Positions 1 to 9,185 are shown, counted from the first letter of the stretch. The stretch: 39,962 nt of DNA from JBEKYD01 sp049509915 (GCA_049509915.1 JBEKZL010000028.1:1-39962); one strand, 5' to 3'. Program-made: numbers and translations. Notes: generated from the sequence alone by a model not told the origin.

Positions 1-557
1 CGCTGCACGCGGTGTACGCCGCTTTCGTACTTCAGTTTGCTGAAGACCTTGTTGCCGCTCACCAGGGCGATGACTTCCTTCAATCCGCCCACCGCCGAAT
101 CGCTGGCCGAAGTCACTTCCATCTTCCAGTTCTGGGTTTCGGCGTAGCGCGAGTACATGCGAAAGATTTCGGCGGCAAACAGGGTAGCTTCGTCGCCGCC
201 GGTGCCGGCGCGGATTTCGAGCACCACGTTCTTGTCATCGAGGGGATCTTTCGGCAGTAGCAGGACCTTCAGTTCACTCTCGATCCGCTCGCGCTCGGGT
301 TCCAGGTGGGCCAGTTCTTCCTGCGCCATGGCCTGGAGCTCCGCATCGCTGTCCTGGAGCATGCCGCGCGCCTGGGAGAGGCTGTCTTCCACCTTCTTCC
401 ACTCGCGATAGTGGGAGACGATCTCGGCCAGCTCGCTTTGCGTCTTGGCCACTTTGCGATACTGCTCGGCATCGCCGATCAGGGCGGGATCGGCCATCTG
501 CCCGGTGAGCTCTTCGTAGCGTTTTTCGATCTGTTCGAGTTTGGCGGCAAATTGCAT
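1..557 (-). CDS. prfA: Peptide chain release factor 1 (RF1), 5' part; cut by window edge
   Basis: RF1 recognises UAA and UAG stop codons in the ribosomal A site and triggers peptide release. Reading down from an ATG at 557-555, the protein begins MQFAAKLEQIEKRYEEL, continues through the helical N-terminal domain, and reaches the class-I release factor core with LEIRAGTGGDEA at about residues 112-123 and KYESGVHRVQ just before the window edge. About 185 of the usual roughly 355 residues are present. The PXT tripeptide and the GGQ loop lie outside the window. The upstream neighbour on the same strand is a DUF1385 protein, a pairing common near prfA in several phyla. The assignment as RF1 rather than RF2 rests on overall sequence character and this context. 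Confidence 0.95.
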   Translation of the reverse strand, partial: MQFAAKLEQIEKRYEELTGQMADPALIGDAEQYRKVAKTQSELAEIVSHYREWKKVEDSLSQARGMLQDSDAELQAMAQEELAHLEPERERIESELKVLLLPKDPLDDKNVVLEIRAGTGGDEATLFAAEIFRMYSRYAETQNWKMEVTSASDSAVGGLKEVIALVSGNKVFSKLKYESGVHRVQ

Positions 558-637
558 GGGGAATTACAGATAACCAGTTTAGCAAGAAGCTGTCAGCGGT
601 CCGCCACGGGTGCTTAACCGATTTGGGGAGTTGGTTA

Positions 638-669
638 CCGGCAACCGCTCCCTGACGGTCGCGGCTCGG
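638..669. repeat. Dispersed intergenic repeat, copy 1
   Basis: A 32-bp stretch beginning CCGGCAACCGCTCCCT lies between prfA and the DUF1385 gene. It matches 34085-34116 in the same orientation at 30 of 32 positions, the two differences lying around TGACGG versus TCAAGG. Both copies are intergenic. The function is unknown; it may be a REP-like or other genome-wide intergenic element. Confidence 0.6.
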
Positions 670-688
670 TAAGTAACCGCAAAGCTTC

Positions 689-1687
689 CTACGCGATGAC
701 CAGTTCGCCGCCTTGCGATTTTTCCAGCTTCATGGCGCCTTCGAGGGCATGGATGGCAACCGCCGCCTGGTCGTCGGAAGGGGGCTTGGTAGTGATGCGC
801 TGCAGCCATAGGCCGGGGGCGGTGACTAGCGCCAGCAGCGAGCCCGGATGCCTGGCGGCGAAACGGATCAGCTCATAGCTCAAGCCGATCACGAAGGGCA
901 GCAGCACGATGCGGCAGACCAGCTTGGCCACGAAACCATCGAACGGAATCAGAGTATAGACGGGGATCGCCAGGAACATCAGCACCAGCAGAAAGCTGGT
1001 GCCGCAGCGGGGATGGAAGGTGCTGTAGCGCTGCGCATTGGCTACGGTAACGTCTTCGCCAGCCTCGAAATTGAACACCACTTTATGCTCCGCGCCGTGG
1101 TATTGGAACACGCGCCGGATATCCTTGGTGCGGGAGATGGCGTACATGAAGCCGAGCAGAATAGCGATGCGGATTAACCCGTCGGCCGCGTTGAAGGCAA
1201 TGCGGCCGGTCAGCACCGGATAGATCTTTTCGAGCTTCGTCACCAGAAACAGCGGGACGAATTTGTAGAGGAAGATCAGAAATGCCAGCGAGAAGATCAG
1301 GTTGCCGGTTACAGCCCATCCAGGCATTTCTTTACGCGCCGCGCCGGCGGGAGCGGGGCTGATTTCCTGCAACGCCACATCGGTGGAAAAACGCAGGGCG
1401 CGAAAACCCAATACCATGGCCTGGCAGAGCGTCCCGACGCCGCGGAGGATCGGCAGCTTGAAGATGGGGTGGCGATCGGAGAGGCGGGCGAGCGCGTTGG
1501 TATCGGTCGCCATTTCGCCGCTGGACTTCCGCACAGCCACGCAATAGCTGTGCGGAGCCCGCATCATGACGCCCTCCATCACGGCCTGGCCGCCGACCAG
1601 CGTTTCCTCCCCGCTCTCCAGGAGCGGCAACATCTGGGTATGGAGGAACAGCCGACAAAACGAACATAAGGATACGGGAAACTTCAT
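689..1687 (-). CDS. DUF1385 / YqhQ-family membrane protein
   Basis: This 332-residue protein belongs to the DUF1385 (YqhQ-like) family, whose biochemical role is not established. The family signature LVGGQAVMEGVMMRAP appears about 30 residues in. It is followed by several hydrophobic segments (LIFSLAFLIFLYKFVPLFLV, the LIRIAILLGFMYAI region, and two near FLLVLMFLAIP and IVLLPFVIGLSYELIRFA), plus the conserved FQYHGAEHKVVFNFE and HPRCGTSF motifs. The ATG at 1687 is preferred; a TTG six codons upstream overlaps a TATAAT-like hexamer, and an internal ATG at 1633 would begin right before the conserved core. It lies 131 bp upstream of prfA on the same strand, and the gap holds the dispersed repeat, so cotranscription is uncertain. 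Confidence 0.88.
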   Translation of the reverse strand: MKFPVSLCSFCRLFLHTQMLPLLESGEETLVGGQAVMEGVMMRAPHSYCVAVRKSSGEMATDTNALARLSDRHPIFKLPILRGVGTLCQAMVLGFRALRFSTDVALQEISPAPAGAARKEMPGWAVTGNLIFSLAFLIFLYKFVPLFLVTKLEKIYPVLTGRIAFNAADGLIRIAILLGFMYAISRTKDIRRVFQYHGAEHKVVFNFEAGEDVTVANAQRYSTFHPRCGTSFLLVLMFLAIPVYTLIPFDGFVAKLVCRIVLLPFVIGLSYELIRFAARHPGSLLALVTAPGLWLQRITTKPPSDDQAAVAIHALEGAMKLEKSQGGELVIA

Positions 1688-1828
1688 GCAGCAACCTAAT
1701 TCCAATTATACATTGCTTGAGGAAAATGCCGGAAGCCAAGCCGTGCGGGTCACCCGCGCCTGGCGGAGCGCGAAACAGCGCCGGCCCCGACAGCGACGAA
1801 TACCCGCCAGCAGCGTCCCGCCTGGCTG

Positions 1829-2980
1829 CTACCCATTGCTCCGGGGATTGGCAGCGACGTGCTTAAAGTAAGTTCGAGGAAGCACGGCGGAGCACCATTG
1901 TTGCGCCTGAGTGAATATATCGCGCTCCTGAAAAAACAAAATATTCCCCCAGGACTCCGGTACCGGTCGGTCGTGATTGGAAAAGAAAGCCGTCTGGTTC
2001 CGGCCCCACACGCGATAGACGACCACGTACCACAAGTAGCCGCGTTGGCGCATTTCCCGAACCATGCTGTCCAGCGTGTACCGCAGGCCTTGGTCGGCAA
2101 AAGGTATATTGGCATCCCAAAATTCAACCATTACAACCGGGTAACGGTAGTCTCCCATGCCGCGAATCACCTCCAGATCGTACCCCTCGGTGTCGATCTT
2201 GACCAGGGCGGCATCGGCCGGAACCAGACCTTCCTCGTGGAGTTCGGAAAGCGTCCTGACCGGAACTGGAACCGTACCATTAAAGGAGAGACCGGCGGGC
2301 ATGCCGTGCGGCGCGAGGCTATGGAAGACTGTCGGGTCCTCATACCGCTTGTCCGGCGAGCGGTCGGCAGCCAGGTGCAACGGCAATTCGGCGCTCGCGC
2401 TGCCGAGCGCGAAAGGGAAAGGGTGAAACCCCGGCCGGGCCCCCAGGCTTTCCTGGAGGCGGCTGTAGCTTTGAGGATAAGGTTCGAAGGCGTAGACTTC
2501 GTAGCCCGTTTCGAGCAAGTGTTCGGAAACGTCGCCGATATTGGCGCCAATATCGAAAGCCTTTCGAGAGGGCAAGTGGGAATAGAGAAACGAGAGGAGA
2601 CCCATCTCCGGGTTCGTGGAAAGGTAGTCCGAAGTCTCGACCGAAACCTGCCGCGCCGCTTGGTTCGCCAGGAAACTACTTGTCTCTCGAGCGGCCGGCT
2701 CCAGCACCGGCAGGCTCATCTGCAGTTGGGAGGCGATATTCTGCAGTTGGGAGGCGATATTCTGCCTGCCTTCCTGGATATCCGCGCGGATGCGCGCCAG
2801 GTTTTCGACCTGGTGAACACTGGCTTGCAACAGTGCTGTCTGCGTCTTTGCGTTGTCGGTATTCTGGTCCAGAAGATCTTGCAGGACGCGGTCGATGGCG
2901 TTCAGGCGATCGTGAACCGTGCTCACCATGGCATGGCCGCAATGCCGCAGCACGAGTTTCACCTGGTTCTGAAGGTTCAT
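1829..2980 (-). CDS. FkbM-family SAM-dependent methyltransferase with N-terminal coiled coil
   Basis: This 383-residue protein is probably an O-methyltransferase. The FkbM core runs from about residue 140 to 355. It has the SAM-binding FDIGANIGD (142-150), the acidic second-strand motif YAFEPYP (163-169), and the family-typical KIDTEGYDLE (261-270). Residues 20-110 are rich in heptads (LNAIDRVLQDLLDQN and following) and look like a coiled coil; they contain an exact duplication of the heptad NIASQLQ at 74-87. The gene starts 22 bp after the stop of the double glycosyltransferase-like gene, so the two are probably one operon, and sugar methylation on a glycan is a reasonable inference. No strong Shine-Dalgarno sequence is visible. 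The acceptor cannot be told from sequence. Confidence 0.9.
   Translation of the reverse strand: MNLQNQVKLVLRHCGHAMVSTVHDRLNAIDRVLQDLLDQNTDNAKTQTALLQASVHQVENLARIRADIQEGRQNIASQLQNIASQLQMSLPVLEPAARETSSFLANQAARQVSVETSDYLSTNPEMGLLSFLYSHLPSRKAFDIGANIGDVSEHLLETGYEVYAFEPYPQSYSRLQESLGARPGFHPFPFALGSASAELPLHLAADRSPDKRYEDPTVFHSLAPHGMPAGLSFNGTVPVPVRTLSELHEEGLVPADAALVKIDTEGYDLEVIRGMGDYRYPVVMVEFWDANIPFADQGLRYTLDSMVREMRQRGYLWYVVVYRVWGRNQTAFFSNHDRPVPESWGNILFFQERDIFTQAQQWCSAVLPRTYFKHVAANPRSNG
2720..2761. repeat. 21-bp exact tandem duplication inside the FkbM gene
   Basis: The 21-bp unit starting CTGCAGTTGGGAGGCG occurs at 2720-2740 and again at 2741-2761, and the next four bases (CTGC) begin a third copy. On the coding strand each unit encodes exactly seven residues, NIASQLQ, in the coiled-coil region of the methyltransferase, so the reading frame and heptad phase are kept. 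Confidence 0.95.
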
Positions 2981-3002
2981 AAAATGTGCCGAAGCTCTAA
3001 TT

Positions 3003-5630
3003 CTAGCTGGCCGTTAAGCCTCTTGCGCTCGCGACGCCAGGGCCCGGCCCCGGCATGAGGTCTTCATACCGGCCGTCGATGGCTTCGCCTTTGGCGAGCG
3101 ACTGCCAGATCCATTCGGCGGCGCCCAGGTCGGCAAAGCGGTGGGACAACTGAAAGGCCGCCCGCCGCATGGCCAGATTCAGATCGGGGCGGGTGATCCG
3201 TTCCACAGCCTCGGAGAATGCCTGGCGCTGGTACGGCACGGCCATCCCGATTCCGAAATGCGTGACCGCCCGCGCGGCAGCGGTTTGCGGGTTCCCGATC
3301 ACCAGGATCGGCGCGTGGGACGTAGCGAGAATATACGGAATACGGCTGGGGAAGCTCAATTGCGCGATAAACCGCCGGTCGTCGGCCGGGTCGAGAGTTC
3401 CGGAAGGCAGCACCACGAATGGAGCCTGGCGGAGGATCTCGACCAAGGTATCGTCGGGATGGGACTCTGGCTGCGGCACAATGCCATCGCGCGCCAGTTC
3501 CTCGATGCTGCAGGAAAGCCAGCGGAATTCGCCATTGTTATACCAACGCAGGGCGATGCCGGAGCCGCGCACGGTCTCGCGCAGCGATTGGAGCCAGTGC
3601 TGGCCCCAGATGTTACCCAGGATTACGGGCCGCCTTTCCCGTAACGCCCGTTCGGGAAGTTGATTGAGTTTGTCCGGGATGAGGCGGGTAGGCGCCACCG
3701 GAGGCATAAACCACATTTTGTGGCCGTATTTCGCTTCGTAGCCGGCGCACATCTCCGGCGAAATGGCCAGCCGCAAAGAGGACTTCGCCAGTAACTCCCC
3801 CATGACCGGATCGGAGATGCCATCGGCGCAAAGATTCTGATCGTCCATCAGAAAGGTGCAGAGCGGGACTCCGAAAGCCTCCTTCAGCGCAATGGCGGTG
3901 AGGGCGTCGTCGGGGAAATAGGGAACGCAGAGAACACGCTGGACGGTGGCGCCGCGCAGGGCGGCCAGGATGTTCCTCATCGTGGCCTCCCGGGATGCGC
4001 CGCCGTGCGAGACACAGAGGTGCATGGTTCCGAAGTCCTGCTGCCCGCCATAGAAGTTCCTGGAACGGATGGATACGAACTTGTCGTATTTCCCGAACAG
4101 CCGGCGCAGCAGCACGCCAACGCCGTGGTGATCGTTTATTTCAATGTGCGCTACGATGGCGTCGGCGCCTTGCGGGGGCGTAGACACAGTGTGGGCGAAA
4201 TACCGGCCGCCGGTCAAACTGAGCAGTTTATCCTCCAGGGCCTGGTTTCGGAGCCGGATTTCTCCGGCATGAGACGGGATGGACGCTTGTATTGTGGCCG
4301 TTTCCAGTATGGGGACGGTGTCTGGTACCGGGCAGGAGGGGAGATCGATAGCGCCATCGTACCCGGAGAACAGATCCTCGAACCGCCGGTCGGCCGGGAC
4401 TCCTCGTTCGATGGATTGCGCCAGCCAGTCCGTAATCCCGCGGTCCGAAATCGCGGGAGCGATCCTGGCCGCCGCCTGGCGCATGCGCACCTGCGCAGCG
4501 GGTTGCCGCATACGGTCCATGGCGGCCGCAACCGCGGATGCATCGTAGGGCACAATCTCGCCAAATCCGAAGTGAGCGACAAAGCGCGCCGCGCAGGTGC
4601 TCCGGCTGCCCACCACTAACACCGGCGTATGGGAAGTGGCCGCGGCGAACAGAATCCGTCCCGGCAGACTTAGCCGGGCGACCCCCGCATTGGATTCGGT
4701 CTCATCCAATGCGGCAACGGGGACGACGACGAAAGGGTAGTTCCTGAGCTCCCGCGCTAATTGGTCCTCCGGTACGATTCCGTGTGCCGTTATCCCGGCC
4801 TTGGCAAGACTCCCCGGCGACAGATCGAGCCATGGCGACTTGTTGTTACCGAACCAATCGATGCGGCAATCGCACTCGCTCAGAACCGCGCACAGCCGGT
4901 CGTACCAGCTTTGGTCCCAGAAGCTTCCGATCAACGCACCTCTACGCGTGTCACCCGGTGCGGCTGGAGGTGGGACAACGTCCGCCGGCACCAGAGACGC
5001 GGGGACAATCGCCGGGAGAAGGTAGAACGGCAGCCCATACTTCTGTTCGTAGGCCGCCTTCAATTCCGGGTGAGTGGCCAGGCGCAGCGCAGACCTTTCG
5101 AGGAACTCCCGCATGAGCGAGTCGGAGATGTTGCGGCTGGCGACATTTTGGTCGTCCATCAGATAGGCGCACAGCTTCGCTCCGAAGCACTCCTGGATGG
5201 CGATGGAAGTGTAGAATTCGTCGGCCAGATAGGGAACGCACAGGACGGTGCGAACGTTGCGGTTGCGCAGGACGCTGAGCGCGTTATTAAAGAACTCGGC
5301 TCGCGTGCGGCCGCCCGGCGAGAGGCACACGCTCCAATCGCCGAAATCGTGAACGCCCCAATCGTTGCGCGCGCGAATCGAGAAGACGTTTCGCCAGCCC
5401 TGGCAAGCCCTTTTCACCAGCGGCCCGGTTCCATGCAGATTGGTCACCTCGTTGGCCGTAACCACCACGTGCACCGGCGTCGCGGGATCCGGATCGGCGC
5501 CCGGAGCCGAGGTGATCGTGAATTCACATGCGGGTCTTTGCACGGCAAGGGTGCCGTCGCCGCCGCCCAGAACCAGACAAGACAGGCGATCCCGCAGAGT
5601 CTTGTTCAGATCGAAGACGGCATCGGGCAT
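3003..5630 (-). CDS. Tandem-duplicated glycosyltransferase-like protein
   Basis: This 875-residue protein contains two homologous halves (about residues 50-425 and 490-860) joined by a short linker. Matching blocks include VLCVPYLADE / VLCVPYFPDD, YLMDDQN (156-162) / FLMDDQN (593-599), AAYEQKYG / AGYEAKYG, IGSFWDQSW / LGNIWGQHW, RLSLPGRILFAAATSH / QLSFPSRIPYILATSH, and AHFGFGEIVPY / THFGIGMAVPY. The order of an N-terminal Rossmann-like half and a C-terminal half ending in a retrieval motif near HFGFG resembles GT-B glycosyltransferases of the GT4 type. I cannot assign a CAZy family. There is no signal peptide, so it is probably cytoplasmic. It sits just upstream of the FkbM methyltransferase, suggesting glycan assembly. 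The ATG at 5630 has no clear ribosome binding site. Confidence 0.7.
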   Translation of the reverse strand: MPDAVFDLNKTLRDRLSCLVLGGGDGTLAVQRPACEFTITSAPGADPDPATPVHVVVTANEVTNLHGTGPLVKRACQGWRNVFSIRARNDWGVHDFGDWSVCLSPGGRTRAEFFNNALSVLRNRNVRTVLCVPYLADEFYTSIAIQECFGAKLCAYLMDDQNVASRNISDSLMREFLERSALRLATHPELKAAYEQKYGLPFYLLPAIVPASLVPADVVPPPAAPGDTRRGALIGSFWDQSWYDRLCAVLSECDCRIDWFGNNKSPWLDLSPGSLAKAGITAHGIVPEDQLARELRNYPFVVVPVAALDETESNAGVARLSLPGRILFAAATSHTPVLVVGSRSTCAARFVAHFGFGEIVPYDASAVAAAMDRMRQPAAQVRMRQAAARIAPAISDRGITDWLAQSIERGVPADRRFEDLFSGYDGAIDLPSCPVPDTVPILETATIQASIPSHAGEIRLRNQALEDKLLSLTGGRYFAHTVSTPPQGADAIVAHIEINDHHGVGVLLRRLFGKYDKFVSIRSRNFYGGQQDFGTMHLCVSHGGASREATMRNILAALRGATVQRVLCVPYFPDDALTAIALKEAFGVPLCTFLMDDQNLCADGISDPVMGELLAKSSLRLAISPEMCAGYEAKYGHKMWFMPPVAPTRLIPDKLNQLPERALRERRPVILGNIWGQHWLQSLRETVRGSGIALRWYNNGEFRWLSCSIEELARDGIVPQPESHPDDTLVEILRQAPFVVLPSGTLDPADDRRFIAQLSFPSRIPYILATSHAPILVIGNPQTAAARAVTHFGIGMAVPYQRQAFSEAVERITRPDLNLAMRRAAFQLSHRFADLGAAEWIWQSLAKGEAIDGRYEDLMPGPGPGVASARGLTAS

Positions 5631-5837
5631 ATGTCAGGCGGCTAAACCACCAAAGTGTAGCACCATACTAACTGCCTCCGGCCTATTCGATCCCGTAATC
5701 CCGGTTCCGCCGGCGTTGGCAGTCTGAAACTCGAGCAGTCGTAAGCTATCGCAAAGAGGCGCCGGCAGTTCGCGGCGAGCGCGGCGGGAGTCGAACGCAC
5801 ACTCCTGAACCGCCTGAGCAGCCGGTCGTGCGAGGGC

Positions 5838-7892
5838 TCACCGCCGCCGTGACCGGGTTACGGGCGGGAGCGCCACGGGCTCTCTCGGTTTTTCCGCCAG
5901 AACGTCGCTGGCAGCGGCTTCCGCCACGAGGCGGTCCGCATCGGCGCGCAGCAGGTAGCGTTCGGCCACGGACTTTTCCGCCGCCGCCTTCACCGCGTCC
6001 ACATAAGCCTTGTGTGTGCCGTAGCGCTCTTCGAGCGAGGGCCGCGGATCCCCCGAGGCCGCGCGTTCCGCCCTGGTATTGGCGAACGGTAGATAGCCGC
6101 CGTTCAGGGTACAGACCTTGCCTTTATCGAACCCCGCACTCGTGATGTTCCAGCCCAGATAAGTGCCCAGTGGGACCTGCCGCAGCACCGAGGGCACTCC
6201 GCCCAAGTCGTTGCCGTCGGCATCGACCCTCGGCACCAGCGTCGGAAGCACTTGCCTGATGGCGGGCGGTTGTCTGGTGATCAGGCCCGATTCGTCGTTG
6301 TAATCGAAATCCGGCCCGAAATCGTAATCGAAGGCCGGGTTCACTATGCCTTCGGGCGAAGGTGCCCCGGGAATGTTCGGGAACCCGATGGCGGCCTTGG
6401 TGGCGAGCGCGAGTTGTCGCTGGTCGAGGCGCGGATAGCGGCTCGGGGGCGGCTCCGTTCCTTTGGCGACCCAATCGATCAAAGCCACCGTGAGGGCGCG
6501 CATGGTGTCGCTTTCCGGATTGGGATTAGCCGGAAGCACGCAACCATTGGGCGGCCGCGGCGCCGCGGTGCTGAAACCGCCCCGTCCGCCGCCATGCGTC
6601 GTTCCGGGGAAGAAATAGCGGCGCACGTTGGGCGGCAGCGGAATGTCCGACTTGGCATCCGTGCCGACGAGGTCGGGCGACTCACGCAGGAACCAGAACT
6701 CCAGCGCGCCGAAGGTCTCGAAAATCTTGGGGCAGGTGTTGGTGGTGCGGCAACGGTCCAGCAATCCGGCCGTCGGCCGGCGCCGCGCGCGATCCGCGTA
6801 ATCGCTCCACCAAAGCACGCCTTCGCTGCCAGGCTGATACCCCGCCGCGTAGCCGCCTGCCACCGCGAAGCGAAAGTTGAGCGCAAGCTGCCGCGCGGCA
6901 ATATGCGGATTGGCGCCATCCCACACAATGCGCCCGGCTTCGTCTTGGTTGAAACCCAGGTGAATGTAGCTGCGGATAAAGTTGCCCGATTGCGAATCGC
7001 CGCGGCTGATAACCCACTTAAGCTGCCCGGCGAGAGGGTTGGGCGTGCCGGTGTCGTCCTCGGCGGCGTAGCGCAGGAAGGAATTCAGGTCGCGTGTGGC
7101 AGCGAAACCGATGCCCAGCACCAGCGGGTCTTTGGCGGTAAACACCAGCACGTATTCGGAAGCGGGGTCAAATCCTCCTTTCACGCACAGCTTCGAGGGA
7201 TCTTCGGTGCCTGGGAAGGGCTGGGATGTGCAGTCGGCGAATGCCCAGTCGCCGCTGGGGACCGGGGTGGAAGACGCATTCTGGGAGCGGCGCCGTGTGA
7301 GGCTAGCTTTGGCGGTGTCGAGCGTAAGCGGGCGCTGGTAGGTGAGGCCCACGTAGGGCGCCGCCCCGAGATCGATGGTGGTAGTGTCTGGCGGGATGTC
7401 GATCAGACGCTCCAGCACTGGCCCGGTCAACGGGGAGCCATCGGACTTACGTGCCACGGGCACCACGATGGTCTGCATCTCCGGCCGCTGCCGAAGATCC
7501 CCCTGCCATCCGCTGAGAAGATTGACGCGGCCGTCGTCCGAGGCCACCGGAGCGCCCCGGCCGCGGTTGGACACGGTGTAGTAGAGGACGCCGTTGGACT
7601 TGGACATGTCGATCGGCTTCGACAGCGCAAATGTCGCGGAGTACTCCACCATGCCGCGGCTATTGAGCGGCGCGAACTGAATGTCCATGATGATGGAATT
7701 ATGCGGGTCCTTGGGGTCGATTTCGCCGAAAAAGTGGCCGCTCAGCAGTTCGTACTGACCGGCCTTGCCGAACGCCTGCCCGCCAAGAGCCGGGGATTCG
7801 CGGTGCTCGACGACGATGCGGGTGACGCGGGCCTGAACACAAGCCGCGCAGATTAGGATGGCTGCGGCCGTAAGACCGATCCGGTTCAACAT
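5838..7892 (-). CDS. Secreted alpha/beta-hydrolase domain protein
   Basis: This protein of about 684 residues starts with a signal peptide (MLNRIGLTAAAILICAACVQA, cleavage expected after VQA). It resembles the large 'alpha/beta hydrolase domain' family known mostly from Acidobacteriota and Proteobacteria, whose substrates are unknown. The segment around VISRGDSQSGNFIRSYIHLG carries the family's GxSQSG nucleophile elbow, followed by GFNQDEAGRIVWDGANPHIA. Late family-typical text includes LIDWVAKGTEPPPSRYP and GTYLGWNITSAGFDKG, and the protein ends in an Arg-rich tail. ATGs at 7892 and 7901 and a GTG at 7910 are all possible; 7892 begins closest to the signal peptide. It is divergent from the 8215 gene. 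It is likely a periplasmic or extracellular ester or amide hydrolase. Confidence 0.8.
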   Translation of the reverse strand: MLNRIGLTAAAILICAACVQARVTRIVVEHRESPALGGQAFGKAGQYELLSGHFFGEIDPKDPHNSIIMDIQFAPLNSRGMVEYSATFALSKPIDMSKSNGVLYYTVSNRGRGAPVASDDGRVNLLSGWQGDLRQRPEMQTIVVPVARKSDGSPLTGPVLERLIDIPPDTTTIDLGAAPYVGLTYQRPLTLDTAKASLTRRRSQNASSTPVPSGDWAFADCTSQPFPGTEDPSKLCVKGGFDPASEYVLVFTAKDPLVLGIGFAATRDLNSFLRYAAEDDTGTPNPLAGQLKWVISRGDSQSGNFIRSYIHLGFNQDEAGRIVWDGANPHIAARQLALNFRFAVAGGYAAGYQPGSEGVLWWSDYADRARRRPTAGLLDRCRTTNTCPKIFETFGALEFWFLRESPDLVGTDAKSDIPLPPNVRRYFFPGTTHGGGRGGFSTAAPRPPNGCVLPANPNPESDTMRALTVALIDWVAKGTEPPPSRYPRLDQRQLALATKAAIGFPNIPGAPSPEGIVNPAFDYDFGPDFDYNDESGLITRQPPAIRQVLPTLVPRVDADGNDLGGVPSVLRQVPLGTYLGWNITSAGFDKGKVCTLNGGYLPFANTRAERAASGDPRPSLEERYGTHKAYVDAVKAAAEKSVAERYLLRADADRLVAEAAASDVLAEKPREPVALPPVTRSRRR

Positions 7893-8214
7893 ACCGGACA
7901 TTATACGCACGCCGGCTGAAATCGTTGCGGCTGTTGCTCACAGTGACGGCGTCGCGATGGCGGGGTGCTGAATATTCGTGGACGGCGTACCGGCTACTGC
8001 GATCTGACAGCTCAGACCGCGGGGCCTGCCGCTCCAACGTCACGGGCTGGCTAGGTTGGATCCTGGCGATGGTGTTGCTCAACTTAACCCCCGTGTAGCC
8101 ATTGCGGCCCGCGGGCCTGTTCAATGTATTTGTCGCTATTCTGAACATTCTCCTGCGACTGAACCGCAGGCGTTAGGTGCCAAAAAAACAAATTCCGGGT
8201 AAGCTGGAACAGTC
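7893..8214. other. Divergent intergenic region with inverted repeats
   Basis: This stretch of about 320 bp separates the hydrolase (minus) from the DoxX-like gene (plus) and should hold both promoters. Visible structure: a 12-bp perfect palindrome GGCCCGCGGGCC at 8106-8117, and the inverted pair TGTTCA (8118-8123) / TGAACA (8142-8147). An A-rich run lies at about 8181-8191. No convincing -35/-10 pair and no gene were recognised. Confidence 0.4.
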
Positions 8215-8979
8215 ATGACGGCGGAAAAAACGACGATGGCCTTCGGCTGGCGCGTTTACGCCCTGGGAGTGATGGCGATAGGCATCGCCTGCCTGGCGTT
8301 TGGGGACTTCGACCCGGGGCAGCCGGTGCCCAAGAACTTTCCTGCTCGCATCGTCCTGGCCTATGCCGCCGGTGCATTCATGGTCGTGGCGGCCGCGGCC
8401 ATCGAGTGGCGCCGAACCGCGGCCTGGGGCGCCGCGGCCCTTACCATCTACTACGCGTTTTTTGTCGTGATCCTGATGAACGGCCGCCTGTTACTCACCC
8501 AATACGCCGTATTCGTAACCTACGAGAATATTGCCATGCAGTTCGCAATCGGCGCGAGCGGGCTGATCGTCTACGCCACAACCGCCAGGATCGATTCGGC
8601 TGTGGCCGAGCGTCTTACCCGCCTGGGCCGAGTGGCATTTGGGATTTGCGCGTTGGTATTCGGCGGAGCGCACTTTGCCTATATGAAGTACACCGCCGTG
8701 CTGGTCCCGAAATGGCTGCCTCCTACCCAAGAGTTCTGGGTTTCTGTGACCGGTGTTGGCTTCGTCGCGGCGGCGGTTGCGATCCTGACCGGGGTGCAGG
8801 CTTGCCTAGCCGCGATCCTGTTGACCGCCATGCTCGCGTCCTTCGGCTTGCTGGTGAACGAGCCGATGCTCCTGGCCGATCACGCGAGTCACTTTAACTG
8901 GAGTGAGAGCGCCGTGAATCTTGCGGTGACTGGCGCCGCCTGGGTGGTGGCGGACTCGCTGGCGCGGCCGAGACGATAG
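8215..8979 (+). CDS. DoxX-like integral membrane protein
   Basis: This 254-residue protein has about seven hydrophobic segments, for example VYALGVMAIGIACLAF, IVLAYAAGAFMVVAAAA, AALTIYYAFFVVILMNG, IAMQFAIGASGLIVYA, VAFGICALVFGGAHF and VGFVAAAVAILTGVQACLAAIL. The stretch GGAHFAYMKYTAVLVPKWLPP followed by FWVSVTGVGFVAAA resembles DoxX-like membrane proteins, where a His-containing helix leads into a VPxWLPP loop. The function is not known for this subgroup. Spacing of about 200 bp to the next gene, with a strong palindrome between, suggests a separate transcript. Confidence 0.65.
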   Translation: MTAEKTTMAFGWRVYALGVMAIGIACLAFGDFDPGQPVPKNFPARIVLAYAAGAFMVVAAAAIEWRRTAAWGAAALTIYYAFFVVILMNGRLLLTQYAVFVTYENIAMQFAIGASGLIVYATTARIDSAVAERLTRLGRVAFGICALVFGGAHFAYMKYTAVLVPKWLPPTQEFWVSVTGVGFVAAAVAILTGVQACLAAILLTAMLASFGLLVNEPMLLADHASHFNWSESAVNLAVTGAAWVVADSLARPRR

Positions 8980-9054
8980 AGGGCTTGCGCCAGGGCGTGG
9001 CAGTAAGTCCCAACGAGTACAAACACGCCGGCATTAGCGTTCCAGGGCGAGATG

Positions 9055-9070
9055 CGCGAGCGCGCTCGCG
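9055..9070. terminator. GC palindrome, possible terminator hairpin
   Basis: The 16-bp perfect palindrome CGCGAGCGCGCTCGCG lies 76 bp after the DoxX-like gene and 115 bp before the MFS gene. It could form a stable hairpin between the two units, but no T-run follows, so intrinsic termination is not shown. Confidence 0.3.
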
Positions 9071-9185
9071 TCGGCCTTCGGGCGCGCCGTGCGAGGCCCC
9101 CGCGCTTTCCACGAGACCAGGGATATTCGAAAGAGGATGCGGGTGCAGGCCTGGGTCAGCGACTCAGTTTCGGTATGCTATCCGA

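Noticed and set aside
1859..3058. 399-residue plus-strand open frame opposite the FkbM gene
   Set aside because: Antisense shadow of a clear methyltransferase; composition follows from codon usage on the other strand.
5740..5830. tRNA-like 3' half on the minus strand (GTTCGACTCCC-type T-loop)
   Set aside because: The T-arm has a mismatch, no anticodon or D arm could be folded and no acceptor pairing was found; probably chance in GC-rich sequence.
6252..7856. 534-residue plus-strand frame opposite the hydrolase
   Set aside because: Antisense shadow with no recognisable domains; the minus-strand gene has a signal peptide and family motifs.
8985..9185. N-terminal extension of the MFS frame
   Set aside because: Arg/Pro-rich, spans a GC palindrome and has no transporter-like sequence; the ATG at 9186 fits the family start.
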